This document shows positions 54,948 to 64,000 of a DNA stretch of 64,000 bases, in pieces. The translations under genes were made by a program, and so were the position numbers. Every line of letters begins with the position of its first letter. Within the stretch, counting starts at the first letter, position 1. This DNA is from Gammaproteobacteria bacterium (GTDB lineage Bacteria; Pseudomonadota; Gammaproteobacteria; SZUA-229), in contig JABDRN010000026.1 of assembly GCA_013041745.1 (NCBI GenBank), forward strand, positions 96,051 to 160,050, in the 5' to 3' direction. The notes below the pieces were generated by a model. It did not search any database. It saw only the letters and a list, made by a program, of their open reading frames with translations, and was not told where the DNA came from.

Positions 54948-57302
54948 ATGTCCTCTGACAAATCAAGTCCCCGCTCACAAAAAAAACGTAAGACTAAGGT
55001 TTCAACCAAAGCAAAAGCGAGAAAACGTCCTGCAAAGAAGCAACTGAGGAAAACAAAGGCACGTTTTCTAAAGCGCACCACGGTCATCCCTCTACTACTG
55101 ATTTCCCTGGTTCTTTTTCTTGGCTACCTGTTTTATCTTGATCAACGTATCACTGAGCGATTCGAAGGCAGGATATGGCAGTTGCCCGCACATGTCTATG
55201 CACGGCCGCTGGAACTTTACGTTGGCAAGTACATTTCAAAAGAACAGATAATGTTCGAGCTTGATTACCTCAATTATCAGAAAGTTGAAGACTTGCCGCA
55301 GCGCCCTGCACAATATCGTAACTGGAAGGATGTCTTTGAGATTAAAACACGCGATTTTATTTTCTGGGATGGTGAAGAGGATAGCCATACCATCAGGGTA
55401 ACGATAAAAGATAATAAGGTCACCGAACTAATTAATCTATACACGACACAAGGTGTTGACCTGGTGCGTTTTGATGCGGGATACCTGACAGGGATATTCC
55501 CATCACATTCACAGGACAGGGTTTTACTTAAACTTGATGATGTGCCTGATATATTTATCAAGATGCTGTTATTGATCGAGGACAGGCGTTTCTTCACACA
55601 CTGGGGTGTTGATCCGCTATCCATCGGTCGTGCACTGTTGGTCAATATCACCTCCGGCAGAACGGTACAGGGTGGCAGTACCCTGACTCAGCAGCTGGTG
55701 AAAAACCTGTTTCTTACCCAGGACAAGACCATCGTCAGAAAGATCAATGAAGCTTTCATGTCTTTATTGCTGGAGTTGCATTATGACAAGATGCTTATTC
55801 TGGAGACTTACATCAACGAGATATACCTCGGCCAGGACGGTCGTCGTGCTATCCATGGTTTTGGTCTTGCCAGTGAGTTTTATTTTGGCAAAGCGCTGAA
55901 ACAGTTGTCTATCGACGAGATGGCGGTACTGGTCGGTATCGTCAAAGGCGCCTCATATTATAATCCCAAGAGGAACCCGGACCATGCGCGAGAAAGACGC
56001 GATATCGTATTAACCACGATGCAGCAGGTCGAACTGATAACGCAGCGCCAGAAAGAGAAGTTATCAAGTAAAGCGGTAATGACGGTAAAACATGCCAGCT
56101 CTGGCCTGTATCCGGCATTCATCGATATGGTGAAATTGCAGCTGCAACAGGATTACCAGGCTGATGATCTGCAATCGGAAGGCCTGCGTGTATTCACTAC
56201 CCTGGATCCTTATATTCAGTTCAATACCGAACAGGCTATCGTCAATACCCTGCCATGGCTGTCTAAAAATGAAGAGCTGCAGGCGGCTGCGGTTGTGGTC
56301 TCACCATCTAACGGTGATGTACTGGCCGTAGTGGGTGGGCGTAAACCATCTTACAAAGGCTTTAACCGTGCCTTGAACGCGGAACGCCAGATCGGCTCGC
56401 TGATAAAACCTGTTATCTACCTGGCAGCATTACAGGACCCATCAAGGTATACACTATCGAGTATTCTTGATGATTCTGAGTTTTCCTATCAGGCACCTGG
56501 TCAGCCTGACTGGCAGCCGCAGAACTATGATAAAGAATATCATGGCGAGGTGACACTATATGAGGCGCTGCTCAAATCTCATAATATACCAGCCGTGCGT
56601 ACGGGTATAGACATAGGTCTTGATAATGTCATCGATACGCTTGCTGCCCTGGGTAGTAAGAAGTCAGTTTCAGCGCTGCCATCGATCACGCTCGGTGCCA
56701 TCGATATGTCCCCGGTGGAAGTAGCTACTGTCTATCAAAGTTTTTCAGCCAATGGTTTTCACAGCCCTCTACGAAGCGTGCATGCGGTTCTTGATAAAGA
56801 CAGGCAACCACTGGAGAGATACTCTCTGGAGGTCGATAACAAGGTGAAGCCCGAAGCGATCGCACTGGTGAATTCGGCCATGATCGATGTCACAAAATAT
56901 GGTACGGCTAAACGTTTATCTGACAGCCTGAGTATTCAGGTCGCGGGTAAGACGGGTACCTCGGATGATCTTAGAGACAGCTGGTTTGCCGGTTTTTCCG
57001 GAGACGTTATGGCCGTGGTCTGGACCGGCTATGATGATAACCGTCCGACTACACTGACCGGTTCCAGCGGTGCCATGAAGATATGGAAAAACCTGTTCAA
57101 AGAGGTTGCTTATAAATCCTATCGTGTACCTGAGGCTCCAGGCCTGGTTCGTAGCTGGGTCAGCGCCAAAGATGGCCTGTTGACCGGGAAAGATTGTGAA
57201 AATGCTGTAGAATTGCTCTTTATCGAGGGTTCTCAGCCGCAGCAGAAGGGTGATTGTGCAGCTGGCTCCAGTGGAAACTGGTTTTTGGATCTGTTTAACT
57301 GA
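54948..57302 (+). CDS. mrcB: Penicillin-binding protein 1B
   Basis: A bifunctional peptidoglycan synthase of 784 residues. A very basic cytoplasmic tail (about 1-40) precedes a TM helix (VIPLLLISLVLFLGYLFYL). A UB2H-like region (about 75-165) is the docking site for LpoB in E. coli. The GT51 transferase has LLLIEDRRFFTHWGVDP and GGSTLTQQLVKNLFL. The transpeptidase has SLIK in RQIGSLIKPV, SHN in LKSHNIPAVR and KTGT in AGKTGTSDD. An LpoB gene is at 25 kb. A TPR lipoprotein gene follows by 22 bp. Confidence 0.96.
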   Translation: MSSDKSSPRSQKKRKTKVSTKAKARKRPAKKQLRKTKARFLKRTTVIPLLLISLVLFLGYLFYLDQRITERFEGRIWQLPAHVYARPLELYVGKYISKEQIMFELDYLNYQKVEDLPQRPAQYRNWKDVFEIKTRDFIFWDGEEDSHTIRVTIKDNKVTELINLYTTQGVDLVRFDAGYLTGIFPSHSQDRVLLKLDDVPDIFIKMLLLIEDRRFFTHWGVDPLSIGRALLVNITSGRTVQGGSTLTQQLVKNLFLTQDKTIVRKINEAFMSLLLELHYDKMLILETYINEIYLGQDGRRAIHGFGLASEFYFGKALKQLSIDEMAVLVGIVKGASYYNPKRNPDHARERRDIVLTTMQQVELITQRQKEKLSSKAVMTVKHASSGLYPAFIDMVKLQLQQDYQADDLQSEGLRVFTTLDPYIQFNTEQAIVNTLPWLSKNEELQAAAVVVSPSNGDVLAVVGGRKPSYKGFNRALNAERQIGSLIKPVIYLAALQDPSRYTLSSILDDSEFSYQAPGQPDWQPQNYDKEYHGEVTLYEALLKSHNIPAVRTGIDIGLDNVIDTLAALGSKKSVSALPSITLGAIDMSPVEVATVYQSFSANGFHSPLRSVHAVLDKDRQPLERYSLEVDNKVKPEAIALVNSAMIDVTKYGTAKRLSDSLSIQVAGKTGTSDDLRDSWFAGFSGDVMAVVWTGYDDNRPTTLTGSSGAMKIWKNLFKEVAYKSYRVPEAPGLVRSWVSAKDGLLTGKDCENAVELLFIEGSQPQQKGDCAAGSSGNWFLDLFN

Positions 57303-57324
57303 TATCAGGCGAGTGCAATAATCC

Positions 57325-57804
57325 ATGTCCCATCTTTTTCGACTTTTCAGCAGTATATTTTTACTCTTATTACTGGTCTCCTGTGCGTCGACTGAAAAAC
57401 ATTCTATAACTGAAGATGCTGCTGTGGCTACCGGTAACTATCGATATCAGGCCTGGCGACTGGATAACTCAGGTCAGTTCGAAGCAATCAATGTCCTGCT
57501 TGATGAAGCGGATCTGTTGATCGAAAACCAGTCTTATGACGCAGCGGTTGATAAGATCGAGCGTGCGCTGCGAATAAAACCTGAATATGCGCCTGCCTGG
57601 AGCAGGTTGTCATGGCTGGCATTACAGACGGACTCACCAAAACGATCAGTGCAGATGGCCAAGCGCAGTAACAGTCTTGCATTCTCAGACCCTGAATTAC
57701 AGTCTCTGAACTGGTCATTTATCCGTGAAGCGAGCGAGATGCTGAACGACGTGGAAGCGTACCAGCGTGCTAATCAGAAAATCGAATCTTTAAATGCGTT
57801 TTAG
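57325..57804 (+). CDS. TPR lipoprotein downstream of PBP1b
   Basis: A 159-residue lipoprotein with a lipobox LLVSC near residue 20 and two TPR-like helical pairs (YDAAVDKIERALRIKPEYAP). Small TPR lipoproteins follow mrcB in a number of gammaproteobacteria. The spacing (22 bp) suggests co-transcription, so it may help PBP1b, but no activity is known. Confidence 0.8.
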   Translation: MSHLFRLFSSIFLLLLLVSCASTEKHSITEDAAVATGNYRYQAWRLDNSGQFEAINVLLDEADLLIENQSYDAAVDKIERALRIKPEYAPAWSRLSWLALQTDSPKRSVQMAKRSNSLAFSDPELQSLNWSFIREASEMLNDVEAYQRANQKIESLNAF

Positions 57805-57820
57805 TCCCAGTCAATAAATT

Positions 57821-59788
57821 ATGCAGCGTGCATCAGAATACCTGGGCCAGGACGGCCCTTTTTGTGAACAGATACCCGGCTACCAGGTTAGGCAGAACCA
57901 GCTGGTGTTATGTGACGCCATCGAAGATGCTCTGCAGAGCGGTCAGGTGCTGGCGGCGGAAGCCGGTACTGGCATCGGTAAAACATTTGCTTACCTCGTG
58001 CCTTCATTGCTTGCCGGCAAAAAAGTGATCATCTCCACCGGTACGCGACATCTGCAGGACCAGTTGTTCCATACTGATTTACCGCGAGTCATCAAAGCAC
58101 TATCTATACAGTCAACACCTGCACTGCTGAAGGGCCGCAGCAATTATCTCTGTCTTCACCGCCTGACCATGGCGCCACACCTGGGTTTTATCAACCGTGA
58201 ATCACGCGCCAGCCTCGCCGAAGTTGAAGAGTGGTCGAAACTTACACAGTCAGGTGATATTTCAGAACTGAAAACGGTAGCGGAAGACTCTTATATCTGG
58301 CCGATGGTAACATCGACCGCTGATAACTGCCTGGGCAGCGAGTGTGACAAGTGGGACAGCTGCTTTATCGTCAATGCCAGGAAGAATGCCCAGGCAGCCG
58401 ATGTCGTGGTCATCAATCACCACCTGTTGCTGGCAGATATGACCTTGAAGAACGAGGGTTTCGCCGAACTGTTACCCGAGGCAGACGCTTTCATCATCGA
58501 TGAAGCACACCAGCTATATGATGTTGCTGCACGCTTCTTCGGTAATGTTGTCAGCAGCCGTCAACTGATCTCGTTAGCGCGTGACAGCATAGCAGAGCAG
58601 GTTAACGAGGCTTCTGATATGGCAGAGTTGCGTGACTATGCTGAAGAGCTCGAAAGATCAGCACGTGACTTCAGGATAACGCTAGGAGACAGTGGTCTGC
58701 GCGAGACCTGGTTGAAGGTACAGAATAAACCATCAGTAAAACAGTCGTTAGATAATCTCGAAAACACTTTAAAAGACCTGCTAGCCGTGCTCGAACTTGC
58801 CGCTGAACGCAGCAGGGGGCTGGAACAATGTTACGAACGTGCTCAGGGTCTGATGGCCCGTCTGAAAGTGTTTCGTGCCAATACGAATGATCCCGAGACG
58901 GGTTATGATGAAGCGGATGAGGATCGTTCGGTGTTGTGGTATGAGACCTATACTAAAAGTTTTATGCTGCATGCGACGCCGATCGATGTTGCTTTAATTT
59001 TTCGTAAGCATACCGATAACTTTTCAAAGACATGGCTGTTTACTTCTGCGACCCTGCAGGTCAATAAGAAGTTTGATCATTTCGCACATAACATCGGGCT
59101 GGAAAAATACAGCAGCGGGGTCTGGGACAGTCCGTTCGACTATCAACAACAGAGCCTGTTATATCTGCCTGAAGGCTTGCCGCAACCCTCAGAACCGTCA
59201 TATACCACGGCATTGATGGAGGCTGCAATACCGGTCCTCAATGCCAGCCGGGGCAGGGCATTTTTATTGTTCACCAGTTATTATGCCATGCATAAAGCCT
59301 ACGACTATCTGAAACAGAGGCTGCCTTTCGAGCTGCTGATGCAGGGTGATCTGCCAAAGCATCAGCTTCTGGAAAAATTTCGTGAGACCGACAATGCTAT
59401 CTTGCTCGGTACCTCGAGCTTCTGGGAAGGTGTCGACGTACGTGGTGAGAGTCTGAGCTGTGTCATCATCGACAAGCTGCCTTTTGCCTCACCGGGTGAT
59501 CCCGTGATGCAGGCCCGTATCGATGCGATCAAGCGAAGCGGCGGTCAGCCATTTATGGAGTTCCAGGTGCCGCAGGCAGTGATCGCGCTGAAGCAGGGCG
59601 TCGGCCGACTGATCCGCGATGTCAATGATTCGGGTGTAGTGATGATCGGCGACCCGCGACTCAAACAGAAAACCTATGGCAGGATATTCCTGAATAGTTT
59701 ACCGTCGATGCCGCAGACATCAGACATAAAAGACATCGAAACTTTTTTCAGTGCGCGTGTAACGCCCGGGATACCGGAGGCGGTATGA
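57821..59788 (+). CDS. yoaA: DinG-family ATP-dependent helicase YoaA
   Basis: An XPD-like superfamily 2 helicase of 655 residues. It has Walker A AEAGTGIGKTFAYL near 46 and a DEAH box in FIIDEAHQLYD. Four cysteines suited to a [4Fe-4S] cluster lie in SNYLCLHRL, DNCLGSECDKWDSC. Motif VI is QGVGRLIRD near the C-terminus. In E. coli YoaA works with the polymerase chi subunit in repair. Its end overlaps tsaB by 4 bp. Confidence 0.94.
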   Translation: MQRASEYLGQDGPFCEQIPGYQVRQNQLVLCDAIEDALQSGQVLAAEAGTGIGKTFAYLVPSLLAGKKVIISTGTRHLQDQLFHTDLPRVIKALSIQSTPALLKGRSNYLCLHRLTMAPHLGFINRESRASLAEVEEWSKLTQSGDISELKTVAEDSYIWPMVTSTADNCLGSECDKWDSCFIVNARKNAQAADVVVINHHLLLADMTLKNEGFAELLPEADAFIIDEAHQLYDVAARFFGNVVSSRQLISLARDSIAEQVNEASDMAELRDYAEELERSARDFRITLGDSGLRETWLKVQNKPSVKQSLDNLENTLKDLLAVLELAAERSRGLEQCYERAQGLMARLKVFRANTNDPETGYDEADEDRSVLWYETYTKSFMLHATPIDVALIFRKHTDNFSKTWLFTSATLQVNKKFDHFAHNIGLEKYSSGVWDSPFDYQQQSLLYLPEGLPQPSEPSYTTALMEAAIPVLNASRGRAFLLFTSYYAMHKAYDYLKQRLPFELLMQGDLPKHQLLEKFRETDNAILLGTSSFWEGVDVRGESLSCVIIDKLPFASPGDPVMQARIDAIKRSGGQPFMEFQVPQAVIALKQGVGRLIRDVNDSGVVMIGDPRLKQKTYGRIFLNSLPSMPQTSDIKDIETFFSARVTPGIPEAV

Positions 59789-60501
59789 AGATCCTTGCCA
59801 TCGATACAGCGACAGAAGCCTGTTCCGCCGCATTGTATATAGAAGGTGCGCCTGATGAAGGCATCACCTCAGAATATCAGCTGGCTCCACGCGAGCATAG
59901 CCGGCTTATTCTAAAGATGATCGATCGATTATTATCGCAGGCTGAGATGACGGTAAACGAGCTCGACGCGATCGCTTTTGGTCGTGGTCCGGGTTCATTC
60001 ATGGGGCTGAGGATAGCTGCCGGCGTAGTGCAGGGGATCGCTTTTGCGCATGATATTCCAGTCATACCGGTATCGACCCTGAAAGCGATAGCGCAACGCG
60101 CTCATGAGCTGACAGGAAAAGAGCATGTACTGGCCGCGATCGATGCCCGTATGGACGAGGTTTACTGGGCCAGCTATTCATTGACAGCCAAGCAATGGTC
60201 GCTGAACGGGGAGGAGCGGGTTGTCTCACCGGATAAACTGCACCTGGCCGAGATATTATCCGGTCAGGAAAAAAACTGGGTAGCTGCCGGCACGGGCTGG
60301 GCCAGCTACGCTGACAGGCTGTTGCGGGATGCCGACCTGGAGCTGTTGACCAGGCTGGATGACTGTTTCCCCAGTGCCGAAGTCATCGCCTGGCTGGCTA
60401 TCGAGGAGCTGAAAGCCGGTAATACCGTGCCGGCAGCTGAAGCCATACCGGTATATCTGCGAAATGATGTCGCTAAAAAGCCAAAACCATTCGTGTTCTA
60501 G
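59785..60501 (+). CDS. tsaB: tRNA t6A modification protein TsaB
   Basis: A 238-residue ASKHA-fold partner of TsaD in t6A37 synthesis. The start LAIDTATEACSAAL and the segment FGRGPGSFMGLRIAAGVVQG are diagnostic. It overlaps the yoaA stop codon, the usual order. Confidence 0.96.
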   Translation: MKILAIDTATEACSAALYIEGAPDEGITSEYQLAPREHSRLILKMIDRLLSQAEMTVNELDAIAFGRGPGSFMGLRIAAGVVQGIAFAHDIPVIPVSTLKAIAQRAHELTGKEHVLAAIDARMDEVYWASYSLTAKQWSLNGEERVVSPDKLHLAEILSGQEKNWVAAGTGWASYADRLLRDADLELLTRLDDCFPSAEVIAWLAIEELKAGNTVPAAEAIPVYLRNDVAKKPKPFVF

Positions 60502-60595
60502 AATATCTAATTAAATCAACACAACAGATGAATCCGGAGGCATAGTCAGGTATCATGCCTGCTCGCCATAATCAGCTTTAAAAGTATAGTTTTCG

Positions 60596-61694
60596 ATGAT
60601 AGAGATTAACCCGATAACCAATCAGATCAATGACCTGCGAGAGCGTACCGATTCGCTTAGGGGGTATCTTTGACTTCGATCGCCGAAAAGAAGAGCTAGA
60701 AGAAGTCAATCGCGAGCTTGAACAACCCGGTATCTGGGATGATCCTGAGAATGCACAGAAACTCGGGCAGGAACGATCCCGGCTTGAGAAGATCGTTGTT
60801 ACCATCGAGGAACTGGATAACGGTCTAAACGATGCCGAAGAATTGCTGGAGATGTCTGTCGAAGAAGGCGATGAGGACAGCATCAACAGCATCATCGATG
60901 ATCTGAAGCTGCTCGAGAGCAATGTCGTCGACCTGGAGTTTCGCCGGATGTTTTCTGGTGAGATGGACGATTGCAATGCGTTCGTTGATATCCAGTCGGG
61001 TTCTGGCGGTACCGAGGCACAGGACTGGGCAGAGATGCTGCTGCGTATGTATCTGCGCTGGGGTGAAGCCCACGGTTTTAAAACCGAACTGATGGAAGTG
61101 TCTCCGGGCGATGTTGCCGGTATCAAGAGTGCCACTATCAACATCTCTGGCGACTATGTATTTGGCCGCTTGCGTACAGAGACGGGTGTTCATCGCCTGG
61201 TGCGAAAATCACCGTTCGATTCGGGTAACCGCAGGCATACCTCTTTTGCTGCAGTATTCGTTTCACCGGAGATCGATGATGATATCGAGATAGATATCAA
61301 TCCTGCTGATCTGCGTATCGACGTGTACCGTGCCAGCGGCGCGGGTGGCCAGCATGTGAACAAGACAGAGTCAGCAGTGCGTATCACTCATCTACCGACG
61401 AACGTGGTGGTACAGTGTCAGAGTGGCCGTTCGCAGCACAAGAATAAAGAAGCGGCCATGAAGCAGCTGAAAGCGAGGCTGTACGAACGTGAGGTGCAGT
61501 TACGCAACGCCGATCAGCAGGCACTGGAAGAGACAAAGTCGGATATCGGCTGGGGCAGCCAGATACGTTCATATGTATTAGACCAGTCGCGTATCAAGGA
61601 TCTGCGAACCAATGTCGAAACCGGCAATACCCAGGCAGTACTGGATGGTGATCTCGATCAGTTTATCGAAGCTAGCCTGAAGAGCGGGCTTTAA
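60596..61694 (+). CDS. prfB: Peptide chain release factor 2, with programmed +1 frameshift
   Basis: Recognises UGA and UAA stop codons. Translation starts at ATG 60596 and runs 25 codons to an in-frame TGA at 60671. The site AGGGGGTATCTTTGAC is the canonical RF2 recoding signal: an internal Shine-Dalgarno AGGGGG, then CTT TGA C. A +1 shift after CTT (skipping base 60671) joins it to the long frame at GAC 60672 and gives 365 residues, as in E. coli. GGQ is in [13 protein letters not shown], and the SPF codon-recognition motif is in RKSPFDSG. The ORF track shows only the second frame. lysS follows, as usual. Confidence 0.98.
60653..60674 (+). promoter_or_regulatory. RF2 autoregulatory frameshift site
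   Basis: An internal Shine-Dalgarno-like AGGGGG stands at the correct short distance before CTTTGAC. When RF2 is low the ribosome pauses at UGA and slips +1 on CUU, making more RF2. Confidence 0.97.
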
Positions 61695-61696
61695 AG

Positions 61697-61834
61697 CAGT
61701 TAATAGTTAATAACGAATAGTGAATAGTTAAAGACAGCTACTAATACATTGTCATCTTGAGCGTTAGTGAAAGATCTTAGCTACTGAACAGATAAGATTT
61801 CTCCCGCTGGTCGAGATGACAGCACATATTAAAT
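61697..61834. repeat. Dispersed-repeat region between prfB and lysS
   Basis: Two repeat units lie side by side. The first (about 61697-61733) contains AATAGTGAATAGTTAAA, an exact match to 83-99. The second (61750-61821) is an inverted repeat whose ends are TGTCATCTTGAGCG and CGAGATGACA, with AAGATCTTAG and TAAGATTTCTC inside. Palindromes beginning TGTCATCT(T/C)GA are common intergenic repeats in many bacterial genomes. There is no ORF. Confidence 0.7.
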
Positions 61835-61854
61835 ACTAAATATATAGAAACATC

Positions 61855-63405
61855 ATGAGCACAGACAAGCAGAAAGAAGAGACACCGATCTCGGCAGAAG
61901 ACGAGAACAAACTGATCGCGCAGCGCCGTGAAAAACTGGCTGCGCTGCGTACCGCTGCCAGTGAAAATGGCGGAACGGCGTTTCCAAATACCTTCAGGCG
62001 TGACGCGCTTGCCGGTGAGCTGCTCGAGCATTACCAGGATAAGACAAAAGAAGAACTGGAAGAATTAAACTTTCGGGTAGCCGTCGGTGGCCGTATGATG
62101 GCGAAGCGCATCATGGGTAAAGCCAGTTTCTCCCAGCTGCAGGACATGTCTGGACGTATACAGCTGTTCGTTCAACGCGACAGCCTGCCGGAAGGCGTGT
62201 ACAACGAAGGCTTTAAAAAATGGGATATCGGCGACATCATCGGCGCCAGTGGTGTGCTGTTCAAAACGAAAACAGACGAACTGTCGATCAAGGTCGATGA
62301 TATCCAGCTGCTGACAAAATCCCTGCGCCCGTTACCGGACAAGTTTCACGGTCTCTCGGATACCGAGATCCGCTACCGCCAGCGTTACGTCGATCTGATC
62401 ATGAACCAGGAAGTAAAGCAGAACTTTTACCTGCGTTCTCAGATCATCAAATTCATCCGCGATTATTTTGATACCCGCGGCTATGTCGAAGTCGAAACAC
62501 CGATGATGCAGGTGATACCGGGCGGTGCTACTGCGCGCCCATTCGAAACTTTCCATAATGCGCTCAGCCTGCCAATGTTCCTGCGTATCGCGCCGGAGTT
62601 ATACCTGAAGCGTCTCGTCGTCGGTGGTGTCGAGCGTGTCTACGAGATCAACCGCAACTTCAGAAACGAAGGTGTATCGACCAGGCATAATCCTGAGTTC
62701 ACCATGCTGGAGTTTTACCAGGCGTATGCTGATTACAACGACCTGATGGATATCACCGAAGACCTGCTAAGACAGATCGCGACAAACCTGCTGGGCACTA
62801 CCGATGTGACCAGTGAAGGTAATACTTATGATTTCGGCAGCCCGTTTGCCCGGCTCTCTGTATTCGATTCGATACTGCAGTTTAATCCAGAGATCTCGGC
62901 AGAACAGCTATTAGATCTGGACGACGCCCGAGAACTCGCTAAAGGTCTCGGTGTTACATTAAAAGACAGCTATGGCCTCGGTAAAGTGCAGATCGAGATA
63001 TTTGAAAAGACCGTTGAGCACCGCCTGATGGATCCAACATTCATCACCGAATATCCGACCGAAGTCTCACCGCTGGCACGACGCAACGATGACAATCCGT
63101 TCGTCACCGACCGTTTCGAGTTCTTCGTCGGCGGCCGCGAGATCGCCAATGGCTTCTCCGAGTTAAACGATGCCGAAGACCAGGCAGAACGTTTCAAACA
63201 GCAGGTCGCAGAAAAAGATGCCGGTGATCATGAGGCCATGCACTTCGATGCTGATTACGTGCGTGCACTCGAGTTCGGCTTACCGCCGACGGCAGGTGAG
63301 GGCATCGGTATTGATCGACTGGTGATGCTGCTGACTGACTCGCCATCGATCCGTGATGTTATCCTGTTCCCGCACATGCGAGTAGAAGCTGACCAGACGG
63401 AATAA
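61855..63405 (+). CDS. lysS: Lysyl-tRNA synthetase, class II
   Basis: A 516-residue synthetase. The N-terminal OB fold binds the anticodon (about 60-180). Class II motif 1 is around [10 protein letters not shown], motif 2 in [20 protein letters not shown], and motif 3 in [19 protein letters not shown]. It follows prfB across the repeat region. Confidence 0.98.
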   Translation: MSTDKQKEETPISAEDENKLIAQRREKLAALRTAASENGGTAFPNTFRRDALAGELLEHYQDKTKEELEELNFRVAVGGRMMAKRIMGKASFSQLQDMSGRIQLFVQRDSLPEGVYNEGFKKWDIGDIIGASGVLFKTKTDELSIKVDDIQLLTKSLRPLPDKFHGLSDTEIRYRQRYVDLIMNQEVKQNFYLRSQIIKFIRDYFDTRGYVEVETPMMQVIPGGATARPFETFHNALSLPMFLRIAPELYLKRLVVGGVERVYEINRNFRNEGVSTRHNPEFTMLEFYQAYADYNDLMDITEDLLRQIATNLLGTTDVTSEGNTYDFGSPFARLSVFDSILQFNPEISAEQLLDLDDARELAKGLGVTLKDSYGLGKVQIEIFEKTVEHRLMDPTFITEYPTEVSPLARRNDDNPFVTDRFEFFVGGREIANGFSELNDAEDQAERFKQQVAEKDAGDHEAMHFDADYVRALEFGLPPTAGEGIGIDRLVMLLTDSPSIRDVILFPHMRVEADQTE

Positions 63406-63429
63406 GGCATTGCCTTAATATTTCAGGCA

Positions 63430-63636
63430 TCAGATTAAATATAAGTGGATTATGGATTTCATCGCGAAGCCGAATATGCCCAGGCTCAGAGCAAAAAATA
63501 TCACAAACATGCCATATTTGCCGGCATTTGAGTCTTTGCTGAGTCTGTACAGAACGAATAACATGAAAAGCATCAGAAAAGAACAGCACACGATTAGTGA
63601 GACTTGTTCAAACTGCTGAATCGTAATGGTCGGCAT
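63430..63636 (-). CDS. DUF2788 small membrane protein
   Basis: A 68-residue protein with two hydrophobic helices (VSLIVCCSFLMLFMLFVLYR and YGMFVIFFALSLGIFGFAM) around a short charged loop (LSKDSNAGK). This matches DUF2788, a family of unknown function in gammaproteobacteria. The ORF starts at 63717, but the Met at 63636 (MPTITIQQFEQ) fits the family length. It is convergent with lysS. Confidence 0.8.
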   Translation of the reverse strand: MPTITIQQFEQVSLIVCCSFLMLFMLFVLYRLSKDSNAGKYGMFVIFFALSLGIFGFAMKSIIHLYLI

Positions 63637-63955
63637 GTTGTACCCGTGCTTGTGATGTTTGTTCGCGTAATGATGCGTTAAAACTCTGAAAAAATATATT
63701 CGGAATAATGCCTGCAATAGTTCGTTTTTTTCGAGGAAAGCGACGCAGGGTAAATGACGGTTAATCCTGAAGACGCCATTTGAAGCTTTGCTATTAGTCG
63801 ATATTCAACGTCCAGAGAAAATCACTGGTCTTGACTGACGGTCTCTTAACGACCCAAAGCGGACGTTAATAAACCTTAATCTTTTTTTACAGTCAACTTT
63901 CAATGAGATCTGTCACTATTTTTTACAGTTATGCAATAGGATAAAAAGGAGAATA
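63637..63955. other. Intergenic region at the right end with a palindromic repeat
   Basis: The 63-bp stretch 63805-63869 has inverted ends AACGTCC (63807-63813) and GGACGTT (63861-63867). The complement of its right end, TAACGTCCGCTTTGG, resembles TAACGTCCGCTATTGG at 2489. It looks like one member of a dispersed palindrome family. No ORF is supported before the possible start at 63956. Confidence 0.55.
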
Positions 63956-64000
63956 TTGAAAAATCAATTAGATAGCTCTGTGGCCTGTATATTGCATAGT
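63956..64000 (+). CDS. Possible 5' end of a gene running off the window
   Basis: AAAAGGAG (63944-63951) is followed four bases later by TTG and an open frame (MKNQLDSSVACILHS) to the edge. The ribosome site is strong, but the protein is too short to recognise and the spacing is slightly tight. Confidence 0.3.
   Translation, partial: MKNQLDSSVACILHS

Overview
The window is chromosomal DNA from a gammaproteobacterium that I cannot place below class. The evidence is gene order: surE-pcm-yqaA-nlpD-rpoS, clpS-clpA facing infA, iscR-iscS-iscU-iscA-hscB-hscA-fdx-iscX, rlmN-pilW-rodZ-hisS-yfgM-bamB-der, prfB (with its programmed frameshift) followed by lysS, and mtaD-ubiG-HAD phosphatase. A type I sulfide:quinone reductase, thioredoxin-coupled arsenate detoxification and an arsenosugar-type cluster suggest a sulfide-using, arsenic-exposed (possibly marine) bacterium; that part is inference.

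Layout. 0-2.5 kb: a 3' remnant of a ClC chloride channel abutting a heptanucleotide array, then arsR-arsC-acr3 on the minus strand with an apparently leaderless promoter. 2.7-4.1 kb: a PA2779-like protein and a PA2778-like C39-type peptidase lipoprotein. 4.2-9.3 kb: smrA-like gene, then surE-pcm-yqaA-nlpD-rpoS with a strong terminator and a cluster of small palindromes. 9.5-12.9 kb: Mth938-domain protein, homoserine dehydrogenase, a 732-bp non-coding element bounded by 12-bp inverted repeats, and a YccA/Bax-inhibitor protein. 13-16 kb: sqr and a convergent PAS/AAA+/Fis regulator whose upstream regions share a palindromic motif. 16.2-18 kb: tRNA-Ser(TGA), a small orphan gene, trxC, an SCP2-like gene. 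18.1-21.9 kb: Lpd-like flavoprotein, ArsS radical SAM enzyme and two glycosyltransferases. 21.9-24.7 kb: mtaD-ubiG-HAD phosphatase (MupP-like by context) on the minus strand. 25-30 kb: LpoB, COG3014 and LPP20 lipoproteins, then a PAS-GGDEF diguanylate cyclase. 30.4-37.4 kb: clpS-clpA/infA, M23 peptidase, aminotransferase, DUF2797 protein, and cysE with no canonical start codon. 37.5-44.4 kb: full isc operon behind two tandem IscR-like sites, with an extra cysteine desulfurase. 44.5-52.2 kb: rlmN to der (ispG absent from its usual place). 52.4-61.7 kb: a porin-like protein, a Sel1/coiled-coil protein, PBP1b, TPR lipoprotein, yoaA, tsaB, prfB. 61.8-64 kb: lysS, a DUF2788 protein, and a repeat-bearing right end.

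The genes are mostly core housekeeping: translation fidelity, Fe-S assembly, envelope growth (PBP1b, LpoB, NlpD, BamB, RodZ) and the stationary-phase regulator. The accessory content is arsenic handling, sulfide oxidation and several families of intergenic palindromes. I see no prophage, insertion sequence with transposase, CRISPR array or toxin-antitoxin module. I did not find a clearly new system. The best leads are the shared operator of the sqr/regulator pair, the 732-bp structured element, the non-canonical cysE start and the Sel1/TolA-like protein beside PBP1b.
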